NCBI RefSeq assembly: GCF_905220995.1
Contig: NZ_CAJNBJ010000017.1
Coordinates: 434,001 to 498,000 of the forward strand
Reading direction: 5' to 3'
Source: Nitrospira defluvii
Lineage (GTDB): Bacteria > Nitrospirota > Nitrospiria > Nitrospirales > Nitrospiraceae
DNA: 64,000 bases
The notes beneath the pieces are model-generated. The model was not told the origin of the DNA. It did not search any database and saw only the letters and a program-made list of their open reading frames with translations. Made by a program: the position numbers and the translations under genes. Of this stretch, positions 25,958 to 35,158 are shown in pieces (the stretch's first letter is position 1; each line of letters opens with the position of its first letter).

Positions 25958-26779
25958 CAATGAACGCCTCTTTGGCCTAAAAAAACCTAACCCGAGGTAA
26001 AGCAAGAATAACGAATGCGTGATTAAATACCTCTTCCAAAGCCGCTTTGGATCGGACATCAGCCGGCAAAGCCATTCTAGACCGACCTGCCTCATCCAAA
26101 TTGGAGCTCGTTTTACCGTACCTGCATGGTAATCGAAGGCCGCTCCGACCCCAATCATCACTCCGCGGACCTTTCCCCGGTGAGCTGCCATCCACAACTC
26201 CTGCTTGGGACAACCGAGACCGACGAACACAATGTGTGCGCCTGAACTATTGATGAGGTCAGTCGTCTCCCGGTCCTCTTCAACGGAAAGATACCTGAAC
26301 GGCGGAGAAAAAATACCGGCAATCATAAGCTGGGGAAACGCCGTCTTTAGGCGGCAAACCAACTTTTCGAGCGTGTGCGGGGTGCTCCCGTACAGAAATA
26401 TAGACAATCTTTCTCTTTCCGCATGATTGCACAAGGTCCACATAAGGTCAGGGCCATTGATACGTTCCTGGTGCTCAAAACCGCTTCTACGGAGCACCCA
26501 GGCAAGCGGCATACCGTCGGGGGTAGCCATATCCGCCCCGTTTACGACGCGCTGGAACTCAGGATGTTGCTTCGCTGTTACGACCACGTGGACATTGCAG
26601 ATACAAACGTAACGCGATTGTCCGGTTCTTGCCCATTGAGAAAGCGTATCAATCGTATTCTGCCAAGAGGTTGCATCAATGAACGAGTCCAAGACGCAGG
26701 TACCAGTGCGACGGCTATTATTCGCCAGCGCTCTTGCGGCACCTTCGTTGTCACTTCTGAATCCTCCTACCAGCGTCAT
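25904..26779 (-). CDS. WecG/TagA/CpsF-family glycosyltransferase
   Basis: 291 residues. Typical pattern: NVHVVVTAKQHPEFQRVVNG, ATPDGMPLAWVLRRSG, and FVGLGCPKQELWMAAH, then VGAAFDYHAGTVKRAP. This family adds ManNAc-type sugars to lipid-linked intermediates. wecB, which supplies UDP-ManNAc, is present at 45.6 kb, so the pairing is metabolically consistent. It converges on the sugar transferase with overlapping 3' ends. Confidence 0.87.
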   Translation of the reverse strand: MTLVGGFRSDNEGAARALANNSRRTGTCVLDSFIDATSWQNTIDTLSQWARTGQSRYVCICNVHVVVTAKQHPEFQRVVNGADMATPDGMPLAWVLRRSGFEHQERINGPDLMWTLCNHAERERLSIFLYGSTPHTLEKLVCRLKTAFPQLMIAGIFSPPFRYLSVEEDRETTDLINSSGAHIVFVGLGCPKQELWMAAHRGKVRGVMIGVGAAFDYHAGTVKRAPIWMRQVGLEWLCRLMSDPKRLWKRYLITHSLFLLYLGLGFFRPKRRSLLVSATLHNHKETAPDDP

Positions 26780-26852
26780 CTGTAGATTATGCCTCCCCTA
26801 TGAATCACAATCGACCGCTAAGCTTTACCAGCTAAGCCGAGGTAACCGCGGG

Positions 26853-28088
26853 CTATCTCCGGAAAGCAACTGACTGTTGCTGTGTCCGTTCACCTTTAGC
26901 CTTGGCGTTGCGTTCAGTATGGCTCATGGCATCGCGGTAAATGCCCAAGAGTTGATCGAGATGGCATTGCGGCGAAAACCGTACTCGCGCGGTAGCGAGA
27001 GCACAGGCGGCCATCGCGGCAGTGTCCGTCGGCCGACGAACTATTCGACGTAGGCATTCGGCTAGCGACTCCGTATCTGTCGGAGAAAAGAGCAGACCGG
27101 TTTGGCCATGCTCAATGAGCTCTGGCAACCCACCTATTCGGCTCGCAATAACCGGCGTGCCTAGGGCCAATGACTCCACCACCGAGAGAGGGAAGTTTTC
27201 ATAGCATTCCGAGGGTGCGGCGGTGCATAAGGCTTCGGCAATGAGACGTCGCTTTGTCTCTCCAGCAACATGCCCAACGAGCTCAATGTGCTCCATCCCA
27301 GGCACGCCGATGGCTCGACGCAGATCAGCTTCCAGCGGTCCAGTTCCTGCGAGCTTGAGAGACAATTCTGGCACAGAGCCAGCAGCGGCAAGAAGAGTCT
27401 TGAGTCCCTTTTCTGCACTCAACCTCCCAAGGTACAGCGCATAAGGTTGCTTGGCTGGCGGTGCCTCGGAGAAATTACTGACAAAGTTGCCGCAGACACG
27501 AACCTTATCCTTGGGCACACCGGCCGCCACGAGCTTTCCGAAGGAGAATGAATTGAGCGCGATGTATCGATCGATGCAAGAGGAAAAGGTGCCGCTACGC
27601 CAACCCCATGCAACTGCTGACGCATAGAGCGCACTCGTTATCATACTCTCGTGTACACAGCAATTCTTGACCGCCGCCCAATAACTCTGCTCCTGACAAG
27701 CCTCACAGACTTTGCCTTTCACATAAAACAGACCATTCGGACAGAGAAAACGATAGTTGTGCACCGTCTGCACGACAGACACGCCGGATCGCGAAAGAGC
27801 GTGATACACCGACGGTGAGAGCAGTGGAAAGACATTGTGCACATGAACGACGTCTGGGCGGTGCTTGTGCACAAAGGAAACGAGTCGCCGTGCCACCCCA
27901 ACATTCCAGGGGATCTGCACAAAGGCTAGCCCCTGCTTCAGCAGAGGCATGCTGTCGATTTCCCGGCTGTCAACAGCGAACTGCAGAACGGTGTTCCCGT
28001 GCTCTTCGAGCAGCCTGCGTTCCGCTTCAACAACTCCGCATTCGCCGCCGGGGACCTTATAGAAATTATGGATCTGTAGGATTCTCAC
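26853..28088 (-). CDS. GT4-family glycosyltransferase (EPS gene 1)
   Basis: About 412 residues from GTG 28088, beginning VRILQIHNFYKVPGGE, the usual GT-B N-terminus with Gly-rich loop. Donor-binding region: LYLGRLSAEKGLKTLL and SECYENFPLSVVESLALGTP with E-x7-E. An ATG 24 codons upstream would overlap the preceding gene, so GTG (7 bp after that gene's stop) is preferred. It probably adds one sugar of the repeat unit; specificity unknown. Confidence 0.83.
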   Translation of the reverse strand: MRILQIHNFYKVPGGECGVVEAERRLLEEHGNTVLQFAVDSREIDSMPLLKQGLAFVQIPWNVGVARRLVSFVHKHRPDVVHVHNVFPLLSPSVYHALSRSGVSVVQTVHNYRFLCPNGLFYVKGKVCEACQEQSYWAAVKNCCVHESMITSALYASAVAWGWRSGTFSSCIDRYIALNSFSFGKLVAAGVPKDKVRVCGNFVSNFSEAPPAKQPYALYLGRLSAEKGLKTLLAAAGSVPELSLKLAGTGPLEADLRRAIGVPGMEHIELVGHVAGETKRRLIAEALCTAAPSECYENFPLSVVESLALGTPVIASRIGGLPELIEHGQTGLLFSPTDTESLAECLRRIVRRPTDTAAMAACALATARVRFSPQCHLDQLLGIYRDAMSHTERNAKAKGERTQQQSVAFRR

Positions 28089-28095
28089 TGCTAAT

Positions 28096-29277
28096 TCAAG
28101 TACGCTGCAGGGACGGCGCCTTGTAAACTTCACGAACCACGTTAACCAAGCGCTCAGCATAGCGTTCGATGGTATAGTCTGCCACGCTGGCTAATATCCG
28201 TGCCTTTCTGTCTGCCTCAGGTTCCTCCCTGACGACGTGGATGGCTCTTCGGATCGCAGCGATCAATGCTTTCTCATCGGTTGGGTCTACGACAAAACCA
28301 TTCACGCCTTCGCAGATGAAGTTGCTGCTGCTTCCATCTCTAGTACTGGCAACGGAGAATAGGCCGCTATGCAGAGCCTCGGAAAGGGCAATAGAGGCAG
28401 AATCCATGAGAGTTGGCATCACAAATATATCGGATAAGGCGTAATAGCGGGCGAGTTCAGTGCTCTGTAGGTACCCAAGATATACCACGCGAACCCGTTT
28501 CATCTTGGTAGCCAGTGCAAGCACATGGTCTTTCAATGGACCATCTCCAGCAATGAACAGCCCCAGGGTCACATCTAAAGTATGTTCGATCTTTTCGCAG
28601 GAGCGTAAGACCGACAAAATGTTCTTTTTTGTATCCAGATGGCCGACGAACAACATCATCACTGCTGGTAAGCTCGCCCTCTCTCTTTTACATTCCGGAG
28701 TATCCCGAATCGTACGGACTTTATTGAGGAAAATCTTGGAGTCCCCGACGTTATAACCTACCGTGATTTTTTCCTGGCTAATACCATACTCTTCGATAAG
28801 ATAGGCCTTGGTCAAACAAGAGTAGACGAAATACCAATCCATGCGTCGAATGAAATATCCGTAAATAAGTTTCTTGATGGCATTCTCTGCTGCATGGGCA
28901 AAAGCATGGCGGGCCTCGTAGCGAATGATTGGGATGCCGAGCCGGCGAGCCAAGTGCCATGCCTGCCAAGATGCGCATGAACCAAGCATGTCTGTTCCAA
29001 GAAAGACTATGTTTGGCATGAACTCACCAAATAGCCCGCAAACCCCCGCGTTTAAATGCAACGTTTTATCTCGACGCAAGTTCAAATGTAGCCCGGGAAT
29101 AACCGAGTGAGGGTACCGGATATCTGATTCGTTCACAGTCCAAGAACGATTGGGTTCAGTGCGCGCTAAATACGCCACATGCAGGGTAATGTCTGCCTGA
29201 CGATTGATTTCATTGAAAAACGCCACCCGATACGGGGCGATAATGTTGGAAAAAGCCAAGAGCCGGATGGATGTCAC
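28096..29277 (-). CDS. GT4-family glycosyltransferase (EPS gene 2)
   Basis: About 393 residues. The proposed GTG at 29277 overlaps the preceding gene's TGA (GTGA), giving IRLLAFSNIIAPYRVAF at the N-terminus; an ATG eight codons upstream is also open. GT-B donor motifs: LFVGHLDTKKNILSVLRSCE and MPTLMDSASIALSEALHSGL. It is cytoplasmic, in a tightly coupled operon with its neighbours. Acceptor and donor unknown. Confidence 0.83.
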   Translation of the reverse strand: MTSIRLLAFSNIIAPYRVAFFNEINRQADITLHVAYLARTEPNRSWTVNESDIRYPHSVIPGLHLNLRRDKTLHLNAGVCGLFGEFMPNIVFLGTDMLGSCASWQAWHLARRLGIPIIRYEARHAFAHAAENAIKKLIYGYFIRRMDWYFVYSCLTKAYLIEEYGISQEKITVGYNVGDSKIFLNKVRTIRDTPECKRERASLPAVMMLFVGHLDTKKNILSVLRSCEKIEHTLDVTLGLFIAGDGPLKDHVLALATKMKRVRVVYLGYLQSTELARYYALSDIFVMPTLMDSASIALSEALHSGLFSVASTRDGSSSNFICEGVNGFVVDPTDEKALIAAIRRAIHVVREEPEADRKARILASVADYTIERYAERLVNVVREVYKAPSLQRT

Positions 29278-30449
29278 GGACGTGCAAGAACCTCCATACA
29301 CTGTGCGAATTGCTCAATCGGACCATGCTTGAAAAGTTCCAGCAACCGCGCACGAGCGGCTTCGACTGCAACGCGGCGCTTCTCCGGATCGGCAGCAGTT
29401 GCGAGGATTGCTTTGGCATATTCTTCCGGCTCTGTTCGATTTAGGATGGTCATGTCATCGCTGCCAAATAGTCGGTCGATACCTCCGACGCAGCTGGTGA
29501 CAATGTATAAGCCAAAATGCACCGCCTCCCACAGGACACGGGGGAAGCCCTCTACAGCGCTGGCGAACAAAAAAATATCGTTGTTCAGATAATGGTTCGC
29601 TAACATGGCAGGATCGCTCACGTAGCCATGGAAACACACCTCAATGCTGATCCCAAGAGATTCTGCAACGCGCGTCAACTCCAGTTTCGCCGGACCATCT
29701 CCAACGATGTTGAGGCAACATGTTATGCCTGCATCCTTGAGGATGCGGCAGGCACGGATCAGCACGTCAATGTTCTTTCGCGCCCGGAGGTGTGCAACGC
29801 AGAGTAATCTAATTTCGGAACCTCTACTCACCTGGCGAGGCATCGGAATAGGCAGTGCTCGGATAACGGCGGAGACAGGTGCCGCCATGAACGTTAGTGG
29901 TAAGCTTTCGTAACGGCCATAGAGAGCGGCGCCTGTGACAATTCTGGCGTCCGCTCGCTGCATTGCAGATGCCTCGAGAACAAGCCGAATCCACGCTTTG
30001 ACGCCCTTTATGCCTGAGGTCTGCAGGAGAGCTCTCCGGTCAGTGCCATTATATGCAATGGTAGGCTTGCGAAAGACATTCGCGGCAATGAGAAGATAAA
30101 GACTGCCGCGTAGGGTATTGACAAAGCAATAAACTACATCAGCCGTGCGGAGAACGTGCAAGGTTGCCGCTGCCTGCCGAAACCAGAGAAGTGGTTGGCT
30201 TAAAGATATCGGCTCCATTCCAGGAAGCAACCTGACATGGGAGGTCTTAAACCGGTAGCCGTAATTCGGAACGGCCTCTGAACCGTGCGCAAACTCCTGA
30301 CTGACTACATCGACTGAATCGAAGTGGCAGGCAATGCCGTCCAGGTAGAAACCATCATTGTCTTGAAAGTACTTAACGCCGTCTTGCGTGATCCAACCTG
30401 CACGCGAGATAACCGCGAGCCGCCGTCGATTGGTGATCGCTCCCATCAC
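29274..30449 (-). CDS. GT4-family glycosyltransferase (EPS gene 3)
   Basis: 391 residues. C-terminal donor domain motifs LLCVAHLRARKNIDVLIRAC, GDGPAKLELTRVAESLGI and FASAVEGFPRVLWEAVHFGL. Both ends overlap the neighbours by four bases (ATGA-type with the upstream gene), showing translational coupling. The N-terminal part is less conserved, as expected for acceptor recognition. Sugar specificity cannot be read from sequence. Confidence 0.85.
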   Translation of the reverse strand: MMGAITNRRRLAVISRAGWITQDGVKYFQDNDGFYLDGIACHFDSVDVVSQEFAHGSEAVPNYGYRFKTSHVRLLPGMEPISLSQPLLWFRQAAATLHVLRTADVVYCFVNTLRGSLYLLIAANVFRKPTIAYNGTDRRALLQTSGIKGVKAWIRLVLEASAMQRADARIVTGAALYGRYESLPLTFMAAPVSAVIRALPIPMPRQVSRGSEIRLLCVAHLRARKNIDVLIRACRILKDAGITCCLNIVGDGPAKLELTRVAESLGISIEVCFHGYVSDPAMLANHYLNNDIFLFASAVEGFPRVLWEAVHFGLYIVTSCVGGIDRLFGSDDMTILNRTEPEEYAKAILATAADPEKRRVAVEAARARLLELFKHGPIEQFAQCMEVLARP

Positions 30450-31567
30450 GAAACTATCACCGACCTGTAAAGTCGTTCGTAACGAGCTATGGCCAAGTCG
30501 AGATTAAACACCTCCATCACTCTCTTTCGCGCGTCCTCCCCAAGACGGAGAAGCCGCTCTGGTTCAGCCAAAAGACTAAGGATCTCTGTGGCGAGTATGT
30601 CGGGACGGTTCGGAAACACCAATATTCCAACATCGTCACTCGAGATAACTTCAGGATTGCCGCCAACCTGTGTAGCGATGACGGGCTTTTTCATCGCCAT
30701 GGCTTCAAGCAACGATATACTGACGCCTTCACTGAGTGAGGTCACCACATAGATATCCAGAGACTTAAGAATCTGAGGAACATCTCGTCTTACACCAAGG
30801 AAATGGACTTTCGACGCTACTCCCAATTCCTGTGACAACTGTCGAAGGTCATGCGGGTCCCCCCTTCCAACCATGACAAAATGGACATCTCTGCGCTTGG
30901 CGAGCACATGCCTGGCTGCCTCAATAAGCGTTTTCTGGTTCTTGTTATGGTTCAGCGCGCCAATGATGCCGACCAAGTAGTCTTTATTCGAGAGACCAAG
31001 TTCCTGTTTAACATTGCTATGCACCTTCCGCGGGTCGTACCTATCTAAGTCAACGCCGTTGTAGATTACCTCTATAGATCCTGGAGTAATACCAGTGCGT
31101 TGCACAAGTGTATCCCGGACCATTTCTGATACCGCAATGATGCGGTGGTTAACCTTCGCTGTAGAACGACATGCCCATTCTTTCAAACGCTGTCTGAGTG
31201 TATATTCTTTTGTCCATTCGTGTAGGTTCTCGATGGTCGAGAAGATTGCCGGTGTCCCGGAGAGCTTTCCGCACACTCGACCGACAAGATCTGCGTGGAA
31301 CAGTTTTGTATGAATAATGTCGTAGCGGCGTGCTTGTATCAACTTACAAAGTGCCACATAACTTGAGAAGTCCCCCAACCCACGAAAGTGCATTAGATGG
31401 GTGCGCACGCCGATGTCCTCAAACTCTTTCTGAAGGGTACCCCCGCCATAAATGCCGAGCACTTCCGGACTAAACTCCCGGCGGTTGAGATTGCGCAGCA
31501 TAGAAAGGAGGAATACCTCGGCACCCCCGGCAGCCATAGTGCGCATTATGTAAAGGATTTTAATCAC
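30446..31567 (-). CDS. GT4-family glycosyltransferase (EPS gene 4)
   Basis: 373 residues. N-terminus MIKILYIMRTMAAGGAEVFL contains the GGAE/Gly-rich acceptor loop of GT4 enzymes; donor domain motifs VGIIGALNHNKNQKTLIEAA, GRGDPHDLRQL and TSLSEGVSISLLEAMAMKKP. Well-formed and complete. It follows gene 31599-32756 by about 31 bp and overlaps the next gene's start. Confidence 0.88.
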   Translation of the reverse strand: MIKILYIMRTMAAGGAEVFLLSMLRNLNRREFSPEVLGIYGGGTLQKEFEDIGVRTHLMHFRGLGDFSSYVALCKLIQARRYDIIHTKLFHADLVGRVCGKLSGTPAIFSTIENLHEWTKEYTLRQRLKEWACRSTAKVNHRIIAVSEMVRDTLVQRTGITPGSIEVIYNGVDLDRYDPRKVHSNVKQELGLSNKDYLVGIIGALNHNKNQKTLIEAARHVLAKRRDVHFVMVGRGDPHDLRQLSQELGVASKVHFLGVRRDVPQILKSLDIYVVTSLSEGVSISLLEAMAMKKPVIATQVGGNPEVISSDDVGILVFPNRPDILATEILSLLAEPERLLRLGEDARKRVMEVFNLDLAIARYERLYRSVIVS

Positions 31568-31598
31568 GGTTCATGCGGACAAGTAACAGAAATGGCTG

Positions 31599-32756
31599 CT
31601 AACTGTAAACCTCTTTGACATACCTTTCTGTTATTTGGGTGAAATCATATCGTCTCTTGCAATCACGGGACGCATTAATTGAGAACTGTCGTTTTAGCTC
31701 AGCATCGCTCATCAGGAGGGCAATCTTTTCTGCTAATGATCGGACTTCCCCGAACGGGACTAGAAAACCGTCTATACCATCTTGCACCACATCCTCAACG
31801 CCGTAGGTGCGGTACGCGACAATCGGCAGACCAACCGCTTTTGCCTCCAACAATACATTGGGCAGTCCCTCATTAGAACCCGCAAATACGCAAAGATCGC
31901 TAGCCACATATAGGCCGCCTAGCGCCTCCTTGTCGAGCTGACCCGTGAATAAAATCAGACGCGAGAAATTACAACTCGCTACGTATTCAACTACCTCGCG
32001 GGAGTATTGCGGATTGTGGAACGGCCCAACGAAGATAAGTCGAACTCTTTCCCTTGCTTCCGGATTGTTGGCAAAAAGGTATGTAGCAGCCATTGCAATA
32101 TCAAGATTGTTCTTGCGTCGATCAATGACCCCGGCGCAAATGACCACGAATGCATCACCCGGGATCTGAAATGTATTGCGTACCGCTGTCCGCCCCTTAG
32201 CATCAGTCGAGCGAAGCGGTTCCAATTCTACACCATTTGGGATCATGTAAATTTTCGAGTCCGGCACACCATGTTTCAGAAGCGCCTGGCGCAACTGTGT
32301 CGAGATAGCGATAAAGCAATCAACGAACTGCAGGACTCCGCTACGATATCGCCCGAAGAACCCGCGGGTATTAATTTCACTGTCATTGGTCCCCCCTTTA
32401 GTCATCTTTTGAACAATTTTCAGACCAAGCAGCTTCGTTACCCCCACGCATATGAAATGGCCGGGCGAGAAACCGTGAAAGTGGACAGCTCGAAAATCAT
32501 TCCGTCGTAGTAGCAAAAACACCATAAAACTTAGTGCAAAGCTATACGATCCGCCTGCAACGCGATTTACGGGTATCCCGCTCTCCTCTGTCCTTCGGAA
32601 GAGAGCCCGGTGGGAAACATTTGGAACTACAAATTCACATGGAACTCCTTTTTTGACGAGATGCCTAGCCAGCACGATGGCCTGCGTCGCCGCTCCGCTA
32701 AAGCGAGGTGGAAATACGAAACATACCATCAAAACCCCGCCTTCGGAATTTTTCAT
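31599..32756 (-). CDS. GT4-family glycosyltransferase (EPS gene 5)
   Basis: 385 residues. N-terminus MVCFVFPPRFSGAATQAIVL with Gly-rich loop; donor domain VVICAGVIDRRKNNLDIAMA and FAGSNEGLPNVLLEAKAVGL (E-x7-E variant). Its ATG overlaps the flippase stop codon by four bases. Part of the A+T-richer block, whose base composition differs visibly from the export genes. Confidence 0.86.
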   Translation of the reverse strand: MKNSEGGVLMVCFVFPPRFSGAATQAIVLARHLVKKGVPCEFVVPNVSHRALFRRTEESGIPVNRVAGGSYSFALSFMVFLLLRRNDFRAVHFHGFSPGHFICVGVTKLLGLKIVQKMTKGGTNDSEINTRGFFGRYRSGVLQFVDCFIAISTQLRQALLKHGVPDSKIYMIPNGVELEPLRSTDAKGRTAVRNTFQIPGDAFVVICAGVIDRRKNNLDIAMAATYLFANNPEARERVRLIFVGPFHNPQYSREVVEYVASCNFSRLILFTGQLDKEALGGLYVASDLCVFAGSNEGLPNVLLEAKAVGLPIVAYRTYGVEDVVQDGIDGFLVPFGEVRSLAEKIALLMSDAELKRQFSINASRDCKRRYDFTQITERYVKEVYS

Positions 32757-34063
32757 CCTTCGCCCCTGGCTTTCCCAATCAGCACCTTATACTGGCTTAC
32801 GAAATATGCCGAATCCTCCATCGTCGGCTTAAAAAGCTCTGCACACCGCATGTTGCTATACCGGAGGAAGGCGCGGCCAACGTAATATGTCTCGATTGTA
32901 ATGGCAATCGCGCTGGCAATAACTGCGCCGTTAACCCCGAGTGATGGAATAAGTACGAAGTCGAGGAGTACAACCGCGATGGCGCCAATAGCAACGGACT
33001 GAAGAAAGACGGTTGTCTCTCCCACCGCAAGCATAAAAACCGCGAACATCCTCTGCATTCCTAATGGAATGAGCATCAGCAGAAAAATACGTACTGGCAG
33101 TACCACATCGATGTAAGCCTGCCCGTATACAAGTGGTACAAGAGGCCCAACAGCTATGACGGACATGGCGACGACGCCAGACATTACCACTGTCATACGT
33201 CGTGTTGCCGTTGCTGCTAGCACAAACGCTTCCTGATCAGCCTTGGACAATCTGGGGCCGATGATCGTACTAAGCGAGTAAGGAATGACGCGGAACCTAT
33301 TCGTCAAGTTTCGCGCAAGGGTCAACAAACCCAGTTCTCGCATCCCAGTAAAATACAGAAGGATTAACTCATCGAGCTTCTGCCCGCCGATCCTGGTAAT
33401 GCTGCCGACCTGAACTTGCATCCCGTAGCTAAGCGAACGTCGCAAAAGGTCCCAATCCATACGCAACGAAAGACACTTATGCCGCCACAAACAACGAATT
33501 GTATAGAGACTCGTAACTATACTGGCTGCGATTTGTGCGCCAATGAATCCCCATAGCCCCATATGGAGTACAAATACTGCGACTATGCAGCAGACAAAAT
33601 ATGCGACGGTTTGAATGATCTCGGTTATCCTATAGTGCGCGTGATCCTCCCAGGCGTTGAGCAAATTCATGGCGAACATTGTCGCAAGCCGAAATGGGAG
33701 GTCGAGCAATGGCGCTACAAAGTGCATTATTGTCAGCCCTAGGGGAAACTCGAAGACCGCTATTCTTGGAAAGCCGCATAGTAAGCATATAACAATGAAA
33801 AAAAACCCCAGACTCACCGCAAATGAATTAGCCACCAAGGATGGCCCAAGACCGCGGTCCCTCGCTCCGAAATACAGGTTTGCATTTCCGAGCCCGAGAC
33901 TCATAGGGCCCGCGAGGACAGACGGCAGCCATACCATCAACGCATACCTTCCAAGTTCCTCCGGCCCGAGTACGCGCGCCAACAGAATGCCCGTGACGAC
34001 GTTCAGGGGCAGTGCTAGATAGCGCGAGAGCAGCAAACACATAGTATTATGCAGGATATTCAT
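32753..34063 (-). CDS. Wzx-like oligosaccharide flippase
   Basis: 436 residues with about 12 predicted membrane helices, MATE/MOP-superfamily pattern (YLALPLNVVTGILLARVLGP near the start; IRIFLLMLIPLGMQRMFAVF later). It would move undecaprenyl-linked repeat units across the inner membrane. Overlaps both neighbours by four bases (methyltransferase upstream, GT gene 5 downstream). Together with the polymerase at 35.2 kb it indicates a Wzx/Wzy pathway. Confidence 0.86.
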   Translation of the reverse strand: MNILHNTMCLLLSRYLALPLNVVTGILLARVLGPEELGRYALMVWLPSVLAGPMSLGLGNANLYFGARDRGLGPSLVANSFAVSLGFFFIVICLLCGFPRIAVFEFPLGLTIMHFVAPLLDLPFRLATMFAMNLLNAWEDHAHYRITEIIQTVAYFVCCIVAVFVLHMGLWGFIGAQIAASIVTSLYTIRCLWRHKCLSLRMDWDLLRRSLSYGMQVQVGSITRIGGQKLDELILLYFTGMRELGLLTLARNLTNRFRVIPYSLSTIIGPRLSKADQEAFVLAATATRRMTVVMSGVVAMSVIAVGPLVPLVYGQAYIDVVLPVRIFLLMLIPLGMQRMFAVFMLAVGETTVFLQSVAIGAIAVVLLDFVLIPSLGVNGAVIASAIAITIETYYVGRAFLRYSNMRCAELFKPTMEDSAYFVSQYKVLIGKARGEG

Positions 34064-34806
34064 GCGTCATTAGGGTCCTGATCAGTCGGTTGTTTCTTGT
34101 GAACGATGGCATATTGAAGCGCATAAAGCCGCCATCCCGTGGCAAAAAATGGATTCCACAATAGGGATAGCGTGTTTATGACAGCCCGATGAAACTTCGA
34201 ACGATCCATAAATTCCATCCAGAACATTGGATGGCTGTATACATAATGTGCTGAAGGAAAAACGTTGCTGATGATTGCCTTAAATTCGCAGGGAAACCAT
34301 TCAGTCACATGCATCTTGTCAAGTGGGTCCTCCGTAAGCCGAACTGGTGTACTAATCACGGCTGTTCCCCCTGGTTTCAGCACGCGCAGGATTTCCTGCA
34401 ATAACCGATTCGGATCCTGGACATGTTCGATCACATCGCTCGAAACCACTGCGTCGTAGAATCCACCCGCAGCCTTAGTATCGTAGCCTGATGAAACACT
34501 GAACTGTGCACGAGACCCCTTTGCCTTATGTTTCTTTCGCGCATATTCAACTGCGATTTGCGATGGATCGACGCCATGGCACACTGCCCCTCTCTGCACA
34601 AGAAGCCAAGACAACACCCCGTCACCGCAGCCAACGTCCAGCACCTGCTTATCGACGAGTGAGCCGGTTCCTGCCTCTAGCAATGCCACACATCGCTGGT
34701 AGCGCGCCTTCGCCGAAGCATTTGAGCGTGTAGGATGCGCGGATATCTGTTCCCAGTGATAGGCACCGCGCGTCAGGTATTTTTTAAACTCAATTTCGTC
34801 GTTCAT
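34060..34806 (-). CDS. Class I SAM-dependent methyltransferase
   Basis: 248 residues. SAM-binding motif I QVLDVGCGDGVLSWLL (near 54), motif II region VDPSQIAVEYAR, and VVSSDVIEHVQDPNRLLQEI with LKPGGTAVISTP, a UbiG-like pattern. Probably methylates a sugar or the lipid-linked chain; substrate not determined. It overlaps the flippase start by four bases. Confidence 0.83.
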   Translation of the reverse strand: MNDEIEFKKYLTRGAYHWEQISAHPTRSNASAKARYQRCVALLEAGTGSLVDKQVLDVGCGDGVLSWLLVQRGAVCHGVDPSQIAVEYARKKHKAKGSRAQFSVSSGYDTKAAGGFYDAVVSSDVIEHVQDPNRLLQEILRVLKPGGTAVISTPVRLTEDPLDKMHVTEWFPCEFKAIISNVFPSAHYVYSHPMFWMEFMDRSKFHRAVINTLSLLWNPFFATGWRLYALQYAIVHKKQPTDQDPNDA

Positions 34807-35158
34807 ACGTGCAATTTTAGATGGTTAGACCTTAACTTCCCTTCCTCGGCTGTGCGAACATTTCAGGCTGAGTCACAATTCTTGGGCCTCGCAAGCCAGC
34901 AATGGGATAAGTGCGCACTACATGCCAAAATCACCTTCCGTTTTTGGATACAACAACTCATGAGTGACGTCTCTCCGGAAAACGGCAGTAGGTCACAATG
35001 AGAGTAGACTCGCAACTTCGGCGGTCCTTGATAAAAGGAGCGGGCTCTTGAAGTGGTCGAAGTTTGCCGAAGAAGGCGCCGGCTCAGATTGAGAGTTGCC
35101 TCGGAATAGGGCGAAGTCACTCAGTGCATTAGGTCTGTTTCCGATCATCGATGGTTCT
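34807..35158. other. Gene-free spacer of about 350 bp
   Basis: No credible gene or clear repeat. It separates the methyltransferase from the upstream polymerase gene on the same strand and may hold a promoter for the glycosyltransferase part of the cluster, although no consensus is evident. Several short open frames exist but look non-coding. Confidence 0.45.

Noticed and set aside
34863-35120. Possible gene or IS remnant between the methyltransferase and polymerase
   Set aside because: Short frame without recognisable motif; no inverted ends were found.
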